From: Aliarcobacter sp. | Lineage (GTDB): Bacteria > Campylobacterota > Campylobacteria > Campylobacterales > Arcobacteraceae | Direction of reading: 5' to 3' | Length of the DNA stretch: 64,000 nucleotides | Assembly: GCA_028690445.1 (NCBI GenBank) | Contig: JAQVBE010000011.1 | Span: 1 to 64,000, forward strand | Shown: positions 17,127-26,681 of the stretch, in pieces | Position numbering within the stretch: position 1 is the stretch's first letter | Layout of the letters: every line of letters begins with the position of its first letter | Program-made: the position numbers and the translations under genes | The notes under the pieces: model-generated | What the model was told of the DNA's origin: nothing | The model's database searches: none | Seen by the model: only the letters and a program-made list of their open reading frames with translations

Positions 17127-18019
17127 AAAGACTTATTATTCTTTTATTATTTATTTTTAGTTTTTTAAATGCCGATATTACTCAATATTTTCCAAAACTA
17201 GAGGGAAGAGTTATTGATCAAGCAAATATGCTAAGTCCTGATGTAAAAAAAGATATTGATGCTATATTAAAAAAACATGAGAAAGAGACTTCAAATCAAA
17301 TTGTAGTTGTTATTTTAAATTCATTAAATGGTTATACAATAGAAGATTTTTCTTATCAACTTGGAAGATTTTGGGGAATTGGACAAAAAGATAAAAATAA
17401 TGGTGTTTTACTTGTTGTTTCAAAGGAAGATAGAAAAGTGAGAATAGAGGTTGGTTATGGACTTGAGGGTGCTTTAACTGATAAAATTTCGCATGAAATT
17501 ATAAACTACACTATAAAACCAAATTTTAAAGCCAACCAATATGAACTAGGTGTTTTAAAAGCTGTAAATGAAATAATGGCTGCTATAAAAGGTGAATATG
17601 TAGGAAAAGAGAAAGCTGAAAATTTTAATGACCCAACAAATAGTTTTATTCCATTAGGATTTTTTGGATTAGTATTTTTATCAATAATCATAAATAGTGG
17701 TTCAAAAAAAATAAAAAATGTATTTTTATATAAAATTAGTAAATCATCTTTAGTTTCTTCATTTTTTGCTTTTTTTACGTTTATTATGTCAGAAGCTTTT
17801 ACAACTTATAACTTACTGTTTGCAATAATTATTTTTATTGTTGTGTTTATTTTTATTTATATAATTACAATAGATGTTGATTTTAATAAACTCTCTTCAA
17901 AAGAGTACACTGGTTCATCTGGATTTGGAGGTTTTGATTCATCTTCAAATAGTGATTCTGATGGATTCTCTGGAGGAGGAGGAAGTTTTGGAGGAGGAGG
18001 CGCAAGTGGCGACTGGTAA
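17123..18019 (+). CDS. YgcG-like TPM-domain protein with Gly-rich tail
   Basis: A 298-residue protein with a signal peptide (residues 1-17), a TPM domain (about 25-150; GRVIDQANMLSPDVK, the GRFWGIGQKDKNNGVLLVV core and EVGYGLEGALTDK), two or three membrane helices (about 175-255) and a C-terminus of Ser/Gly repeats ending GGGGSFGGGGASGDW. This is the normal plan of YgcG/TPM proteins. The repeat GGAGGAGGAGG that encodes the glycine tail (17990-18000) also sits 5 bases before the GTG start of gph and probably acts as its ribosome site. Confidence 0.9.
   Translation: MKRLIILLLFIFSFLNADITQYFPKLEGRVIDQANMLSPDVKKDIDAILKKHEKETSNQIVVVILNSLNGYTIEDFSYQLGRFWGIGQKDKNNGVLLVVSKEDRKVRIEVGYGLEGALTDKISHEIINYTIKPNFKANQYELGVLKAVNEIMAAIKGEYVGKEKAENFNDPTNSFIPLGFFGLVFLSIIINSGSKKIKNVFLYKISKSSLVSSFFAFFTFIMSEAFTTYNLLFAIIIFIVVFIFIYIITIDVDFNKLSSKEYTGSSGFGGFDSSSNSDSDGFSGGGGSFGGGGASGDW
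17990..18000 (+). promoter_or_regulatory. dual-use ribosome binding site for gph inside a glycine-tail repeat
   Basis: GGAGGAGGAGG encodes Gly codons of the upstream protein and is placed 5 bases before the GTG at 18006. It is a far stronger match to the anti-Shine-Dalgarno sequence than the sites before most genes in this window, and it decides the start of gph. Confidence 0.65.
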
Positions 18020-18662
18020 AAAAACAATAATTTTTGATTTAGATGGAACATTAATAGATTCCCTAGAAGATATAGCAGTTTGTATGAATAAAGTTTTGGA
18101 AGAATTAAATCTTCCAATTCACAAAATAGATGATTACAAATATTTTGTTGGAAGTGGAATTAGTGTTTTGGTTAATAATGCTTTAAAAGATTCTTCTCAA
18201 GAGATAAAAAATGAAGTTTTAGAAAGATTCAAAAAAGAGTATGATCAACAACTTCATACTAAAACAAAACCTTATGAGGGAATTTATGAATTATTAGATG
18301 AACTTAAAAGACTTGATTACAACCTAGCTGTATTATCAAATAAACCCCATGATTTTACAATTGCTTATGTTGAGCATTTATTTAAAGATTATAATTTTAA
18401 AGAAATTCATGGGCAAAAAGAAGAAATTCCAAGAAAACCTCATCCAATTGGTGCAATAAATATAGCAACAGCACTTAATGTTCCATGTGATGAAATATTT
18501 TTTGTTGGTGATACAATGGTTGATATGCAAACAGCAAAAAATGCAAATATGAAAGCAATTGGTGTTTTATGGGGTTTTAGAGATGAAAAGGAACTTCTAA
18601 CAAATGGAGCTGATTTTATAGTAAAACACCCTTTGGATATTTTAGAAATTGTAAATAACTAA
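18006..18662 (+). CDS. gph: phosphoglycolate phosphatase-like HAD hydrolase
   Basis: A 218-residue HAD enzyme. The nucleophile motif IIFDLDGTLIDS (about 8-19), the cap domain, the motif II Ser/Thr region VLSNKPHDF, the motif III Lys in KPHP and the motif IV FFVGDTMVDMQTA are all present. It matches the Gph group, which clears 2-phosphoglycolate or related phosphates. The frame is open from 17874, but the GTG at 18006 with its strong GGAGG site gives the usual HAD N-terminus. This start overlaps the preceding gene by 14 bases, so translation is coupled. Confidence 0.88.
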   Translation: MATGKKTIIFDLDGTLIDSLEDIAVCMNKVLEELNLPIHKIDDYKYFVGSGISVLVNNALKDSSQEIKNEVLERFKKEYDQQLHTKTKPYEGIYELLDELKRLDYNLAVLSNKPHDFTIAYVEHLFKDYNFKEIHGQKEEIPRKPHPIGAINIATALNVPCDEIFFVGDTMVDMQTAKNANMKAIGVLWGFRDEKELLTNGADFIVKHPLDILEIVNN

Positions 18663-18685
18663 TATTTTTTAATCCTTTTTAAAGG

Positions 18686-18712
18686 TTGTATATGCAACTA
18701 TTGCATATACAA
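18686..18712. promoter_or_regulatory. MarR-type operator, two overlapping dyads
   Basis: TTGTATATGCAA and TTGCATATACAA form a perfect 12-base inverted repeat around CTA, 14 bases before the marR start. Each arm is itself a near-palindrome (TTG-N-ATAT-N-CAA), so this can be read as two dimer sites 15 bases apart. Size and position fit autorepression by the downstream MarR protein. Confidence 0.7.
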
Positions 18713-18726
18713 TTAAAGGGTTAATC

Positions 18727-19155
18727 ATGTCTTATGAATTAGAAAGATCAATTGGTTTTAAAATAAACCAAACCGCAAATAAAATAAATAACAAATATAC
18801 ACAAATACTTCAATCTTATAATATCGCTCCTGAACAAAGAGCTGTTTTAGAAATTATAAAATATGAATCAGATGTAACTCAAACAAAAATAGCAACTATT
18901 TTAGGAAAAGATAAAACTACTATTTGTAGAACTTTGAATGCTTTAGAGAATAAAGGTTTTATCAAAAAATCTCAAAAAGATAAAAGAACAAATTTGATTG
19001 AAATAACACCTGAAGGTGATGATATTTTAGAGAAATGTTCACTTTGTGTAAAAGATTTTAGACAAAGTTTAAGCTCAAAACTAAAAGAAAAAGAGTTAGA
19101 AGAACTTATTCTTCTTCTTGAAAAAGTAGCATTAAGTGTAGGAGAAGATTCATGA
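18727..19155 (+). CDS. MarR family transcriptional regulator
   Basis: A 142-residue winged-helix protein of MarR length. The DNA-binding part has TQTKIATILGKDKTTICRTLNALENKGFIKK (about 57-87) followed by the wing SQKDKRTNLIEITPEG. The C-terminal helices should form the dimer. It carries a perfect inverted repeat just upstream of its start and overlaps the downstream exporter gene by 4 bases, the standard plan of a self-repressed drug-efflux operon. The inducing ligand is unknown. Confidence 0.92.
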   Translation: MSYELERSIGFKINQTANKINNKYTQILQSYNIAPEQRAVLEIIKYESDVTQTKIATILGKDKTTICRTLNALENKGFIKKSQKDKRTNLIEITPEGDDILEKCSLCVKDFRQSLSSKLKEKELEELILLLEKVALSVGEDS

Positions 19156-20318
19156 AAAAAAGTATTAATCACTTATATTTAATTATTCTTTTATCAGTTT
19201 TATCATCAGTTGCTCCAATGGGAGTTGATACCTATATTCCATCTATTCCAGATATTGCAAATGCATTTAATGTAAGTATTGAAAAAATAGAATTATCTTT
19301 ATCTGTATTTTTAATTGGATTTTCTGTTGGTCAAATATTTGGTGGACCAATTTCTGATAAATATGGAAGAAAAATGAGTTCAGTTTTTGGACTTTTAGGA
19401 TTTGCATTTTTTAGTTTTGTAATTATCTTTAGTACTACAATTTATGAATTATGGGTTTTTAGATTTTTTGAAGCCTTTTTTGGAGGAATTGTAGTTGTAA
19501 ACGCAGCAGCAGCTGTTAGAGATAGATTTCATGGAGTTGAAGCCGCAAAAGTATTTTCACTTATTGGAATGGTAAGAAGTTTTGCTCCATTAATTGCTCC
19601 TGCAATTGGAGCATTTATAATTCATTTTTATTCATGGAAAGCAATTTTTATATTTTTAACACTTTATGCTTTAGTTGTTGCATTTTTTATCTACAAAGAT
19701 TTAGAAGAAAGTTATACTTACTCAAAACAAAATGTAATTGAATCTTTTAAAACTGTATTAAGTCATAAATTGGCTTTAAAAGCGATGCTTGTTTTAGGAT
19801 TTAGTTTTGGTGGATTTTTTATAATCATTGCAAAAACATCATTTATTTATATTGAATATTTCAAAATTCCAACAGATTATTTTCCTTTTTTCTTTGGAAT
19901 TAATTTTATTGTTTTAATGATTATGATTAAAATAAATATAACTTTATTAAAAAAATTTAATCCCGTAGAACTTATAAAAATGGCGATTTTAATACAAATT
20001 ATTTCAGGTGGATTATTTGCTTTAAATTATGAAGATATAACACTTGTTTTAACTGTAGTTTTAATAGCTTGTTATATGAGTATGATGGCTTTTATTTTTG
20101 GTAATTGTATGGCTTTAACCCTAGAACATTTTCCAAAAAATGCAGGAGTTGCATCTGGTGTTGTAGGAGTTTTACAATTTGGATTGGGAGCGATTATTTC
20201 TTCAATTGCACTTAGTTTTCATGATGAAACTTTTTTTCCAATTGGTGCTGCTATTTGTTTAATTTCAATTTTGGCTTATTTTATAATGAGTACTTATAAA
20301 GTTTTTACAATAAAATAA
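19152..20318 (+). CDS. Bcr/CflA-type MFS multidrug exporter
   Basis: A 388-residue, 12-helix major facilitator protein. The N-terminus has VAPMGVDTYIPSIPDIANAF (about 16-35), the motif A loop GGPISDKYGRK (about 64-74) and motif C-like RSFAPLIAPAIGAFI (about 138-152), all typical of the Bcr/CflA drug:H+ antiporters. The pairing with a MarR regulator fits inducible efflux of a toxic compound. The substrate is not predictable. No clear terminator follows. Confidence 0.9.
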   Translation: MKKSINHLYLIILLSVLSSVAPMGVDTYIPSIPDIANAFNVSIEKIELSLSVFLIGFSVGQIFGGPISDKYGRKMSSVFGLLGFAFFSFVIIFSTTIYELWVFRFFEAFFGGIVVVNAAAAVRDRFHGVEAAKVFSLIGMVRSFAPLIAPAIGAFIIHFYSWKAIFIFLTLYALVVAFFIYKDLEESYTYSKQNVIESFKTVLSHKLALKAMLVLGFSFGGFFIIIAKTSFIYIEYFKIPTDYFPFFFGINFIVLMIMIKINITLLKKFNPVELIKMAILIQIISGGLFALNYEDITLVLTVVLIACYMSMMAFIFGNCMALTLEHFPKNAGVASGVVGVLQFGLGAIISSIALSFHDETFFPIGAAICLISILAYFIMSTYKVFTIK

Positions 20319-20345
20319 GATAGTGTTAAATATAATTTAATTATA

Positions 20346-20390
20346 ACTCACAAAATACTCACATCTTTTTTGTATTATTTTACAATAGTA
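20346..20390 (+). promoter_or_regulatory. OmpR-type direct-repeat operator and promoter, copy 1
   Basis: Two CTCACA hexamers start at 20347 and 20358, exactly 11 bases apart. A T tract, TGTATTAT and TACAATAG follow. Direct repeats with 11-base phasing are the usual site of OmpR/PhoB response regulators, replacing a -35 box. The same element, differing at about 4 of the first 35 bases, recurs at 22754-22796. It lies about 75 bases before the response regulator it probably controls. Confidence 0.6.
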
Positions 20391-20434
20391 AAGGTATAGA
20401 AAATAAGTCAACAGCCATGAATTAAAGGTATATA

Positions 20435-21118
20435 TTGGATTTTTCAAAACAAAATATTCTAATTATTGAAGATAATTTAGAAACATTAGAACTTATGATT
20501 GGAATCTTTGAATCAGAATTTTCTACGGTATATAGTGCAACAGATGGGTATGAAGCTATTGAAATTTTTAAAACAAATAAAATAAATGTAATACTATGTG
20601 ATTTAGATATACCTAAATTAAATGGTTTAGATACCATAAATAAAATAAAGGAAATAAACTATTCTATTCCTATTATAGTTATTTCGGCTTATTCTGATAA
20701 TGACAATCTTTTAAAAGTTTCTAATAGTAATATCCAAGGGTATTTTATCAAACCATTAACTTCTGATAAAATTGAAAAATTAATGGAAAAAATATATAAT
20801 CATCAAAAGAATGAATTTATAAATAAAAGTATCCAATTAAATCCTTCAACAATTTTAGATTTACAAAATTCACAAGTAATAGTGAATAATGAAATTAGAA
20901 AATTTACCAGCAAAGAGATCGAATTTATAAAACTTTTAATACAAAAAAAATCTTCTATCGTTTCATATAGAACTATAGAACAAACGATATGGTGCGATGA
21001 TAAAATAATGACTAGCACGAGTTTAAGAACATTAGTAAAAAACATTCGTAAGAAAGTATCTTCTGATATAATTGAAAATATTCCAAAAATCGGATACAGA
21101 TTAGTAATTATTAATTAG
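20435..21118 (+). CDS. OmpR-family response regulator
   Basis: A 227-residue regulator with a receiver domain (residues 6-120; acidic pocket E12-D13, phospho-acceptor D56 in CDLDIPKLNG, S84 and K106) and a C-terminal winged helix (about 135-226; FTSKEIEFIKLL, SLRTLVKNIRKKV and a final GYRLVI). The start is TTG, with AAAGG upstream; no other start gives the full receiver. The kinase gene follows after 12 bases, so the pair forms a two-component system. Tandem CTCACA repeats in its own promoter and in that of the downstream chemoreceptor operon suggest autoregulation and a local regulon. Confidence 0.9.
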   Translation: MDFSKQNILIIEDNLETLELMIGIFESEFSTVYSATDGYEAIEIFKTNKINVILCDLDIPKLNGLDTINKIKEINYSIPIIVISAYSDNDNLLKVSNSNIQGYFIKPLTSDKIEKLMEKIYNHQKNEFINKSIQLNPSTILDLQNSQVIVNNEIRKFTSKEIEFIKLLIQKKSSIVSYRTIEQTIWCDDKIMTSTSLRTLVKNIRKKVSSDIIENIPKIGYRLVIIN

Positions 21119-21130
21119 AAAAAGGTAAAA

Positions 21131-22714
21131 GTGAACAAAGACTACTATTTAAAAACTGAATTATATGAAATAATTCAAAAAGACTCGACAATTTTTGATT
21201 TTCTACAAGAAAATTCTTTAGACGGAATCTGGTATTGGGATCTTGAAAATCCTGAAAATGAATGGTTAAGTCCTAAATTTTGGGAAGTATTAGGGTACTC
21301 TTTTGAAGAAAAGAAACATTTAACTTCAGAATGGCAAGAATTGATATTTTATGAAGATTTAGAAAAGACAATTGATAATTTTAACAAGCATTATCAAAAT
21401 CCTGAACATCCTTACGACCAGATTGTACGCTATAAACATAAAAAAGGACATACTCTTTGGATAAGATGTAGAGGAAGTATAATTAGAGATAATAATGGAA
21501 AACCTATACGAATGATAGGTATTCATAATGATGTAACAAAACAAAAAATAGATGAAGAAAGATTACTAGAAAAAGCAAATTCTTTAAAAGCTATTTTAGA
21601 TAGTTCTCTTGATGGAATAATGGCTTTTGATAGCGTCTATAATAAAGATGGAGAAATTATTGATTTTATATTCACAATGTCAAATAAAGAAGCATGTAAA
21701 ATTGTTAATTTAAGTGAAGAACAACTTATTGGTCAACGATTATCTAAAATACAACCGGGGAATTTTAAACCACTAGATTCTCTTACTGGAAACACTCTTT
21801 TTAAAAATTATAAAGAAGTTGTATTAACAGGAGAAGCTAAATCTTTAGAGTTTTATTTTGAAAGTAATGGAATAAAAGAATGGTTTAGAAATAAAACTGT
21901 TAAATATAACAATGGATTTATTTGTACATTTGAAATAATTACAACCGAGAAAAACTTTCAAGAAAAACTTGAACAAAGAGTTGAAGAAGAAATTAAGAAA
22001 CGATATAAACAAGAAGAAATACTTATTCAACAATCTAAAATGGCAGTAATGGGAGAAATGATAGCTGCAATTGCTCATAATTGGAGACAACCTCTTAATA
22101 TAATTTCACTTCTTTCATGTGTAATAACCAAAAAATATGCAAGTTCTAAATTAAATAAAGGGTATGTTGATGACTGGAGTATAAAAATGAATAATCAATT
22201 AAATTTTATGTCACAAACAATTGATGATTTCAAAAACTTCTATACACCAACAGAAGATTTCAAAAGAATTTCCTTAAAAAAAATTGTTTTAAAAGTAATC
22301 TCTTTACTAAATATTCAGTTTAAAATAGACAATATAAAAATTGAGGTTAATATTCCTGAAACTATTTCATTAGTATGCTTAGAAAATCAATTACAACAAG
22401 CTTTAATCAATATATTATCTAATTCAAGAGAAGCTATATTGAATAAAAATATAGAAAAAGGAATTATTTTAATATATGCGGAAAAAAACACTTCATTTGT
22501 AAATTTAATTATCCAAGACAATGGAGGTGGAATAGAAAATAAAGAAATTTTATCATCTATATTTGAACCATACTTTACAACTAAAGCAAATTCCTATGGA
22601 ACAGGAATAGGTCTATACATGACAAAAATAATAATTGAACAAAATATGAAAGGAAAAACAGAAGTAAAGAACATAAATAATGGTTTTGAGTTTACTATTA
22701 TATTACCCCTATAA
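21131..22714 (+). CDS. cytoplasmic PAS sensor histidine kinase
   Basis: A 527-residue kinase with no membrane helix. A first PAS/PAC domain (about 22-140; GIWYWDLENPENEWLS and the PAC end MIGIHNDVTKQK) is followed by a second PAS (about 150-275). A short coiled coil leads to the H-box MIAAIAHNWRQPLN with His316, then the ATPase domain with N-box (LINILSNSREA), G1 (DNGGGIE) and G2 (GTGIGLYMTK). The NWRQPL H-box is common in Campylobacterota kinases. The GTG start has AAAAGG upstream. It is presumably the partner of the regulator 12 bases upstream and senses an intracellular cue. Confidence 0.9.
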   Translation: MNKDYYLKTELYEIIQKDSTIFDFLQENSLDGIWYWDLENPENEWLSPKFWEVLGYSFEEKKHLTSEWQELIFYEDLEKTIDNFNKHYQNPEHPYDQIVRYKHKKGHTLWIRCRGSIIRDNNGKPIRMIGIHNDVTKQKIDEERLLEKANSLKAILDSSLDGIMAFDSVYNKDGEIIDFIFTMSNKEACKIVNLSEEQLIGQRLSKIQPGNFKPLDSLTGNTLFKNYKEVVLTGEAKSLEFYFESNGIKEWFRNKTVKYNNGFICTFEIITTEKNFQEKLEQRVEEEIKKRYKQEEILIQQSKMAVMGEMIAAIAHNWRQPLNIISLLSCVITKKYASSKLNKGYVDDWSIKMNNQLNFMSQTIDDFKNFYTPTEDFKRISLKKIVLKVISLLNIQFKIDNIKIEVNIPETISLVCLENQLQQALINILSNSREAILNKNIEKGIILIYAEKNTSFVNLIIQDNGGGIENKEILSSIFEPYFTTKANSYGTGIGLYMTKIIIEQNMKGKTEVKNINNGFEFTIILPL

Positions 22715-22753
22715 GTTACCATCTTCTCCTAAATAAAATTATTTTTTGTACAA

Positions 22754-22796
22754 GCTCACAAAAAAGTCACATTTTTTTTGTATTATTATAATAGTT
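22754..22796 (+). promoter_or_regulatory. OmpR-type direct-repeat operator and promoter, copy 2
   Basis: CTCACA (22755) and GTCACA (22766) are 11 bases apart and are followed by the same T tract, TGTATTAT and TATAATAG as copy 1 at 20346. It lies about 30 bases before the start of the cytoplasmic chemoreceptor and should drive the chemoreceptor/PAS/HD-GYP operon under the regulator encoded at 20435. Confidence 0.6.
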
Positions 22797-22822
22797 TATA
22801 TTATTATGATAAAGGAATATTA

Positions 22823-24058
22823 ATGTTTGGGGCAATTTCGAATAAAGATTTAGAAATAGTTAATGATTATTTTAAACAGTTTATAAAATTTATTTCTTAT
22901 GAAAAAAGTGAATTTGATTATATAGAATCAACTGGTAATTCAAAAGTTGATGCTATGTTTAAACAATGGAATGAAGAGATAAAAATAGTTGATAATAGAA
23001 ACAAAGATGATATGAAAGTATTAGGAGAAGTTGTTTTAACAGCTGATAAAGTAGAACAAGGTATTTATAAAACTAGAATTAAAGCTGAAAGCTCTAATCC
23101 AATGATTTCAACTTTAAGAATTACCATTAATAAAATGTTAGATAGTTTGGATGATTCTACTTCAAGAATTTTAAGAGTTGTTAATAGCTATACAAGTGAT
23201 GATTTTACTGATAGTATAAAAGTAATAGATAAGTATAAAGATGACATGAAACTTTTAATGGAAAGTATCAATAAACTAGGAAGTTCTTTAGAAAAAAATG
23301 CAAGAACAAACTTTCAAAATGGTGAAACATTAGAAAAAAATTCATCAATTATGAACTCTTCAATGAATAATTTAGCTTCAAAAGCAAATGAACAAGCTGC
23401 ATCTTTAGAAGAAACAGCCGCTGCACTTGAAGAAATCACAAGTATCACTAGAAATAATACTCAAAATGCTATGAAAATGGCAACACTAGGTCAAACTGTA
23501 AAAAAATCTGTTTTTACAGGTGAAGAATTAGCTAGCAAAACAGCATCTTCAATGGATGAAATAAACTCAAAAGTACAAGCTATAAATGAAGCAATTACTG
23601 TAATTGACCAAATTGCATTTCAAACAAATATTCTTTCATTAAATGCAGCCGTAGAAGCAGCAACAGCTGGTGAAGCTGGAAAAGGATTTGCCGTTGTTGC
23701 AGCAGAAGTGCGAAATCTTGCATCTCGTTCAGCAGAAGCTGCAAAAGAGATAAAAAATCTAGTACTTGAAGCATCTGTAAAAGCAAATGAGGGAAAATCT
23801 GTTTCAGCAGATATGATTGAGGGTTATAAAGAATTAAACAAAAATATTTCAGAAACAATTCATATTATAGAAGATGTTTCAAGGGCCTCAAAAGAGCAAA
23901 TGACAGGAATTGAACAAATAAATGATGCTGTAAATATGTTGGATAGAGTAACTCAAGAAAATGCAAGTGAATCAAATCATGTAAAAACTGTATCTCAAAG
24001 TGTTTCACAATTAGCCCATGAGTTATTAGCTGATGCAAAAACTAAAAAGTTTAATTAA
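22823..24058 (+). CDS. cytoplasmic methyl-accepting chemotaxis protein
   Basis: A chemoreceptor of 411 residues without any membrane helix. About 160 residues of unassigned helical sequence precede the signalling domain (about 175-400). The CheA/CheW-binding tip has the family core [19 protein letters not shown] and [19 protein letters not shown]. The AAAGGA site fixes the ATG at 22823. The protein ends KKFN and lacks the C-terminal pentapeptide seen in the two other receptors of this window. It probably works with the lone PAS protein encoded 12 bases downstream, in the manner of the CetA/CetB split receptors of Campylobacter, though CetA is membrane-bound. Confidence 0.92.
   Translation: MFGAISNKDLEIVNDYFKQFIKFISYEKSEFDYIESTGNSKVDAMFKQWNEEIKIVDNRNKDDMKVLGEVVLTADKVEQGIYKTRIKAESSNPMISTLRITINKMLDSLDDSTSRILRVVNSYTSDDFTDSIKVIDKYKDDMKLLMESINKLGSSLEKNARTNFQNGETLEKNSSIMNSSMNNLASKANEQAASLEETAAALEEITSITRNNTQNAMKMATLGQTVKKSVFTGEELASKTASSMDEINSKVQAINEAITVIDQIAFQTNILSLNAAVEAATAGEAGKGFAVVAAEVRNLASRSAEAAKEIKNLVLEASVKANEGKSVSADMIEGYKELNKNISETIHIIEDVSRASKEQMTGIEQINDAVNMLDRVTQENASESNHVKTVSQSVSQLAHELLADAKTKKFN
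23581..23649 (+). repeat. near-identical 69-base segment in chemoreceptor genes, copy 1
   Basis: This segment matches 27623-27691 with a single mismatch. It encodes the signalling tip, which is conserved as protein, but the identity at codon third positions is higher than in flanking parts. Confidence 0.7.
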
Positions 24059-24070
24059 AAGGAAATAAAA

Positions 24071-24466
24071 ATGTCAAGAGAAACAGTATTAGATAGAAAT
24101 GCATTTTTAGTTAGTGAAACTGATGCAAAAGGAATAATAAAATTTGCAAATGAAGATTTTTGTAAAATTGCTGGATATACACTTGCTGAATTAGTAGGAA
24201 ATCCTCATAGTATGGTAAGACATAAAGATATGCCAAAACAAGCATTTAAAAGCTTATGGGACACTGTTCAAAAAGGAAATATTTGGACAGGATATGTAAA
24301 AAATGCAACAAAAGATGGTGGGTATTATTGGGTATTCGCAACTGTTTATCCATTTGAAAGTAGTGATGGTTCAAAAGGTTATTTATCTTGTAGAAGAAAA
24401 CCAACAAATGAAGAAATTCAAAAAGCTGAAATACTTTATACTCAATGGAAAAGAGAAGAAAGATAA
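24071..24466 (+). CDS. single-domain Aer-like PAS protein
   Basis: A 131-residue protein that is essentially one PAS domain of the Aer/CetB type. TDAKGIIKFANEDFCKIAGYT (about 17-37), NPHSMVRHKDMP (about 45-56), FKSLWDTVQKGNIWTGYVKN (about 59-78) and the GGYYWVFATVYP strand (about 83-94) carry the residues that define the FAD-binding Aer subgroup. Known members sense cell redox state for energy taxis and pass the signal to a separate chemoreceptor. The cytoplasmic receptor upstream is the natural partner. It is also 3 bases from the HD-GYP gene. Confidence 0.88.
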   Translation: MSRETVLDRNAFLVSETDAKGIIKFANEDFCKIAGYTLAELVGNPHSMVRHKDMPKQAFKSLWDTVQKGNIWTGYVKNATKDGGYYWVFATVYPFESSDGSKGYLSCRRKPTNEEIQKAEILYTQWKREER

Positions 24467-24469
24467 TAA

Positions 24470-26659
24470 ATGGAGAAATGTAATTATTTTGAATTTGAAT
24501 GTAATAGTTTCAATATTTTAATCATAGAAGACTCAACTTCAATGATTAAAATTATTGATAATATTTTTTCAAATTATGGATTTAATACTTTTCTAAGTTC
24601 CACTCTAAAAGAAGCTAGAGAGATAATGAATTCCAATAAAATAGATTACATCATTTTAGATATAAACCTTCCTGATGGGAATGGATATGAACTTATAAAA
24701 GAGTTATCTTCTTCTTACTCAAAAATAATAGTTCTTACTTCTCAAACTGATTCTCAATTAAAAGAAGCTTCTTACCAAAAAGGTGTGATAGATTTTATAA
24801 ACAAAGATAAAAACTTTTTATATAAAATTTCTGAAATGCCTAATTTAATAAAACAATTAGAAAGAAATAAATCAAAAAATATTTTAATAGTAGATGATTC
24901 TTTTGTCGTTAGAGAACAGTTAAAAGATATTCTTATAAATAGAAATTACAATGTATTAGAAGCAAAAAATGAAAAAGAAGCAAAAGAAATAATTAGTTTA
25001 AAAAAAATTGATTTAATGTTATTAGATTTAGAACTTGAAGAATCTAATGGATATGATTTTTTAATAAAAAATAGAGCTTTAATATTAGATAAATTAAATA
25101 TTAAAGTTGTGATTATTACGGGAAATATCTCTTCAAATCTTATAAGAGATTCTTTTAGATTAGGTGTAAAAGAGATTATTAAAAAACCATATATTATTGA
25201 AGAATTAATTTTAAAAACTGATATTTTTATCAATGATAAAGATATAGAAGATGAAATGATTTGTAAAACTCAACTTTTAAACCAATATAAAGAAACTGTA
25301 GATAGAAGTTCAATTGTTTCAAAAGCTGATAAGAAAGGTTTGATAACTTATGTAAATGAAGCTTTTTGTGAAATTTCTGGCTACACAAGAAAAGAGCTTT
25401 TAGGGAAACCTCATAATGTTGTAAGACATCCTGATATGGACTCTTCTATATTTAAAGAGATGTGGCATACCATTAAAGATTTAAAAACTTCTTGGAAAGG
25501 AGTAATTAAAAATAGAAAAAAAGATGGAACTGCATATTGGGTACAAACCATAATCAATCCTATCTTAGATAATAATGGAGAAATTCTTGAGTTTATTGGG
25601 ATTAGAACTGATATTACTAATACAGAAGAGACAAAAGAACATTTGAAAAATCAATACGATATATCTCAAAACAACTTTAATGAAATAGTTAATCTTTCAA
25701 AACTCTATGAAAAAGCGATCGAAACAAGTAATATTATTCTTAGAGTAGACACAAATAAAATAATCACATATGCAAATGAAAAATTTTATAAAATAAGTGG
25801 TTTTACAAAAGAAGAGCTAATAGGTAAACATTATGATTACCTAAAAATATTAGATATAAATAAAAATCCTAATATGGAAAATATGTGGAAAGCAATAACA
25901 AAAGGTGATATTTGGGAAGGACAAATAACTAATATCTTTAAAGACAATAAAATTCATCATTTTTTAATAACCGTAGTTCCAATAATAAATTTAAATGGTC
26001 AAATTTTAGAATATTTAAGTATTAGAAAAGAGATAACAGAAGTTATTGAACTACATAAAGAAATAGAAGAGACTCAAAGAGAAATAATCTATAAAATGGG
26101 TGAAATTGGAGAGAGTAGAAGTAATGAAACAGGAAACCATGTAAAAAGAGTTGCTGAATATTCTAAACTCTTAGCAACTTTATATGGCTTAGATGAAAAA
26201 GAGAGTGATATTTTATTTACAGCAAGTCCTATGCATGATATTGGAAAAGTTGGTGTTCCTGATTCTATTTTAAATAAACCTGGGAAATTGGATGAAAATG
26301 AATGGAAAATAATGCGAAAACATTGTGTTATTGGATATAACATTCTTAAAAATTCTAAAAGAGAAATTCTAAAAGCAGCAGCAATAGTTGCACGTGACCA
26401 TCATGAAAAATGGGACGGAACAGGTTATCCAAGAAGAATAAAAGAAAAAGAGATTCATATTTATGGAAGAATTACTGCCATTGCAGATGTGTTTGATGCT
26501 TTGGGAAGTGATAGATGTTATAAAAAAGCATGGGAAGATGAAGAAATATTTGAACTTTTAAAAGAAGAAAAAGGTAAGCATTTTGACCCTGAATTGATTG
26601 ATTTATTTTTTGAAAATATTTATAAATTTAAAGAAATTAGAAATAGGTATAAAGACTAA
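24470..26659 (+). CDS. REC-REC-PAS-PAS-HD-GYP c-di-GMP phosphodiesterase
   Basis: A 729-residue cytoplasmic protein. Receiver 1 (about 14-125, acceptor D64 in [11 protein letters not shown]) and receiver 2 (about 140-260, acceptor D186) both look functional. PAS 1 (about 285-390) is Aer-like ([21 protein letters not shown]). PAS 2 (about 420-520) is more diverged. The HD-GYP domain (about 540-715) keeps the metal pair H589-D590 in HDIGKVGVP and the [11 protein letters not shown] motif with GYP at 652-654. It should hydrolyse c-di-GMP when phosphorylated or in response to redox state, lowering biofilm tendency and favouring motility. It follows the PAS gene by 3 bases. Confidence 0.9.
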   Translation: MEKCNYFEFECNSFNILIIEDSTSMIKIIDNIFSNYGFNTFLSSTLKEAREIMNSNKIDYIILDINLPDGNGYELIKELSSSYSKIIVLTSQTDSQLKEASYQKGVIDFINKDKNFLYKISEMPNLIKQLERNKSKNILIVDDSFVVREQLKDILINRNYNVLEAKNEKEAKEIISLKKIDLMLLDLELEESNGYDFLIKNRALILDKLNIKVVIITGNISSNLIRDSFRLGVKEIIKKPYIIEELILKTDIFINDKDIEDEMICKTQLLNQYKETVDRSSIVSKADKKGLITYVNEAFCEISGYTRKELLGKPHNVVRHPDMDSSIFKEMWHTIKDLKTSWKGVIKNRKKDGTAYWVQTIINPILDNNGEILEFIGIRTDITNTEETKEHLKNQYDISQNNFNEIVNLSKLYEKAIETSNIILRVDTNKIITYANEKFYKISGFTKEELIGKHYDYLKILDINKNPNMENMWKAITKGDIWEGQITNIFKDNKIHHFLITVVPIINLNGQILEYLSIRKEITEVIELHKEIEETQREIIYKMGEIGESRSNETGNHVKRVAEYSKLLATLYGLDEKESDILFTASPMHDIGKVGVPDSILNKPGKLDENEWKIMRKHCVIGYNILKNSKREILKAAAIVARDHHEKWDGTGYPRRIKEKEIHIYGRITAIADVFDALGSDRCYKKAWEDEEIFELLKEEKGKHFDPELIDLFFENIYKFKEIRNRYKD

Positions 26660-26681
26660 TAAAAAAAGGAGGAATATAATA

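Noticed and set aside
17874..18005. A longer gph reading frame within the TPM gene
   Set aside because: The upstream part is an out-of-frame reading of the glycine tail and membrane helices; the HAD fold begins at the GTG 18006.
17930..18010. The GGA/GGC-rich tract as an unstable simple repeat
   Set aside because: It is short and encodes the Gly-rich tail that is normal for YgcG-like proteins; its role as a ribosome site is the more interesting reading.
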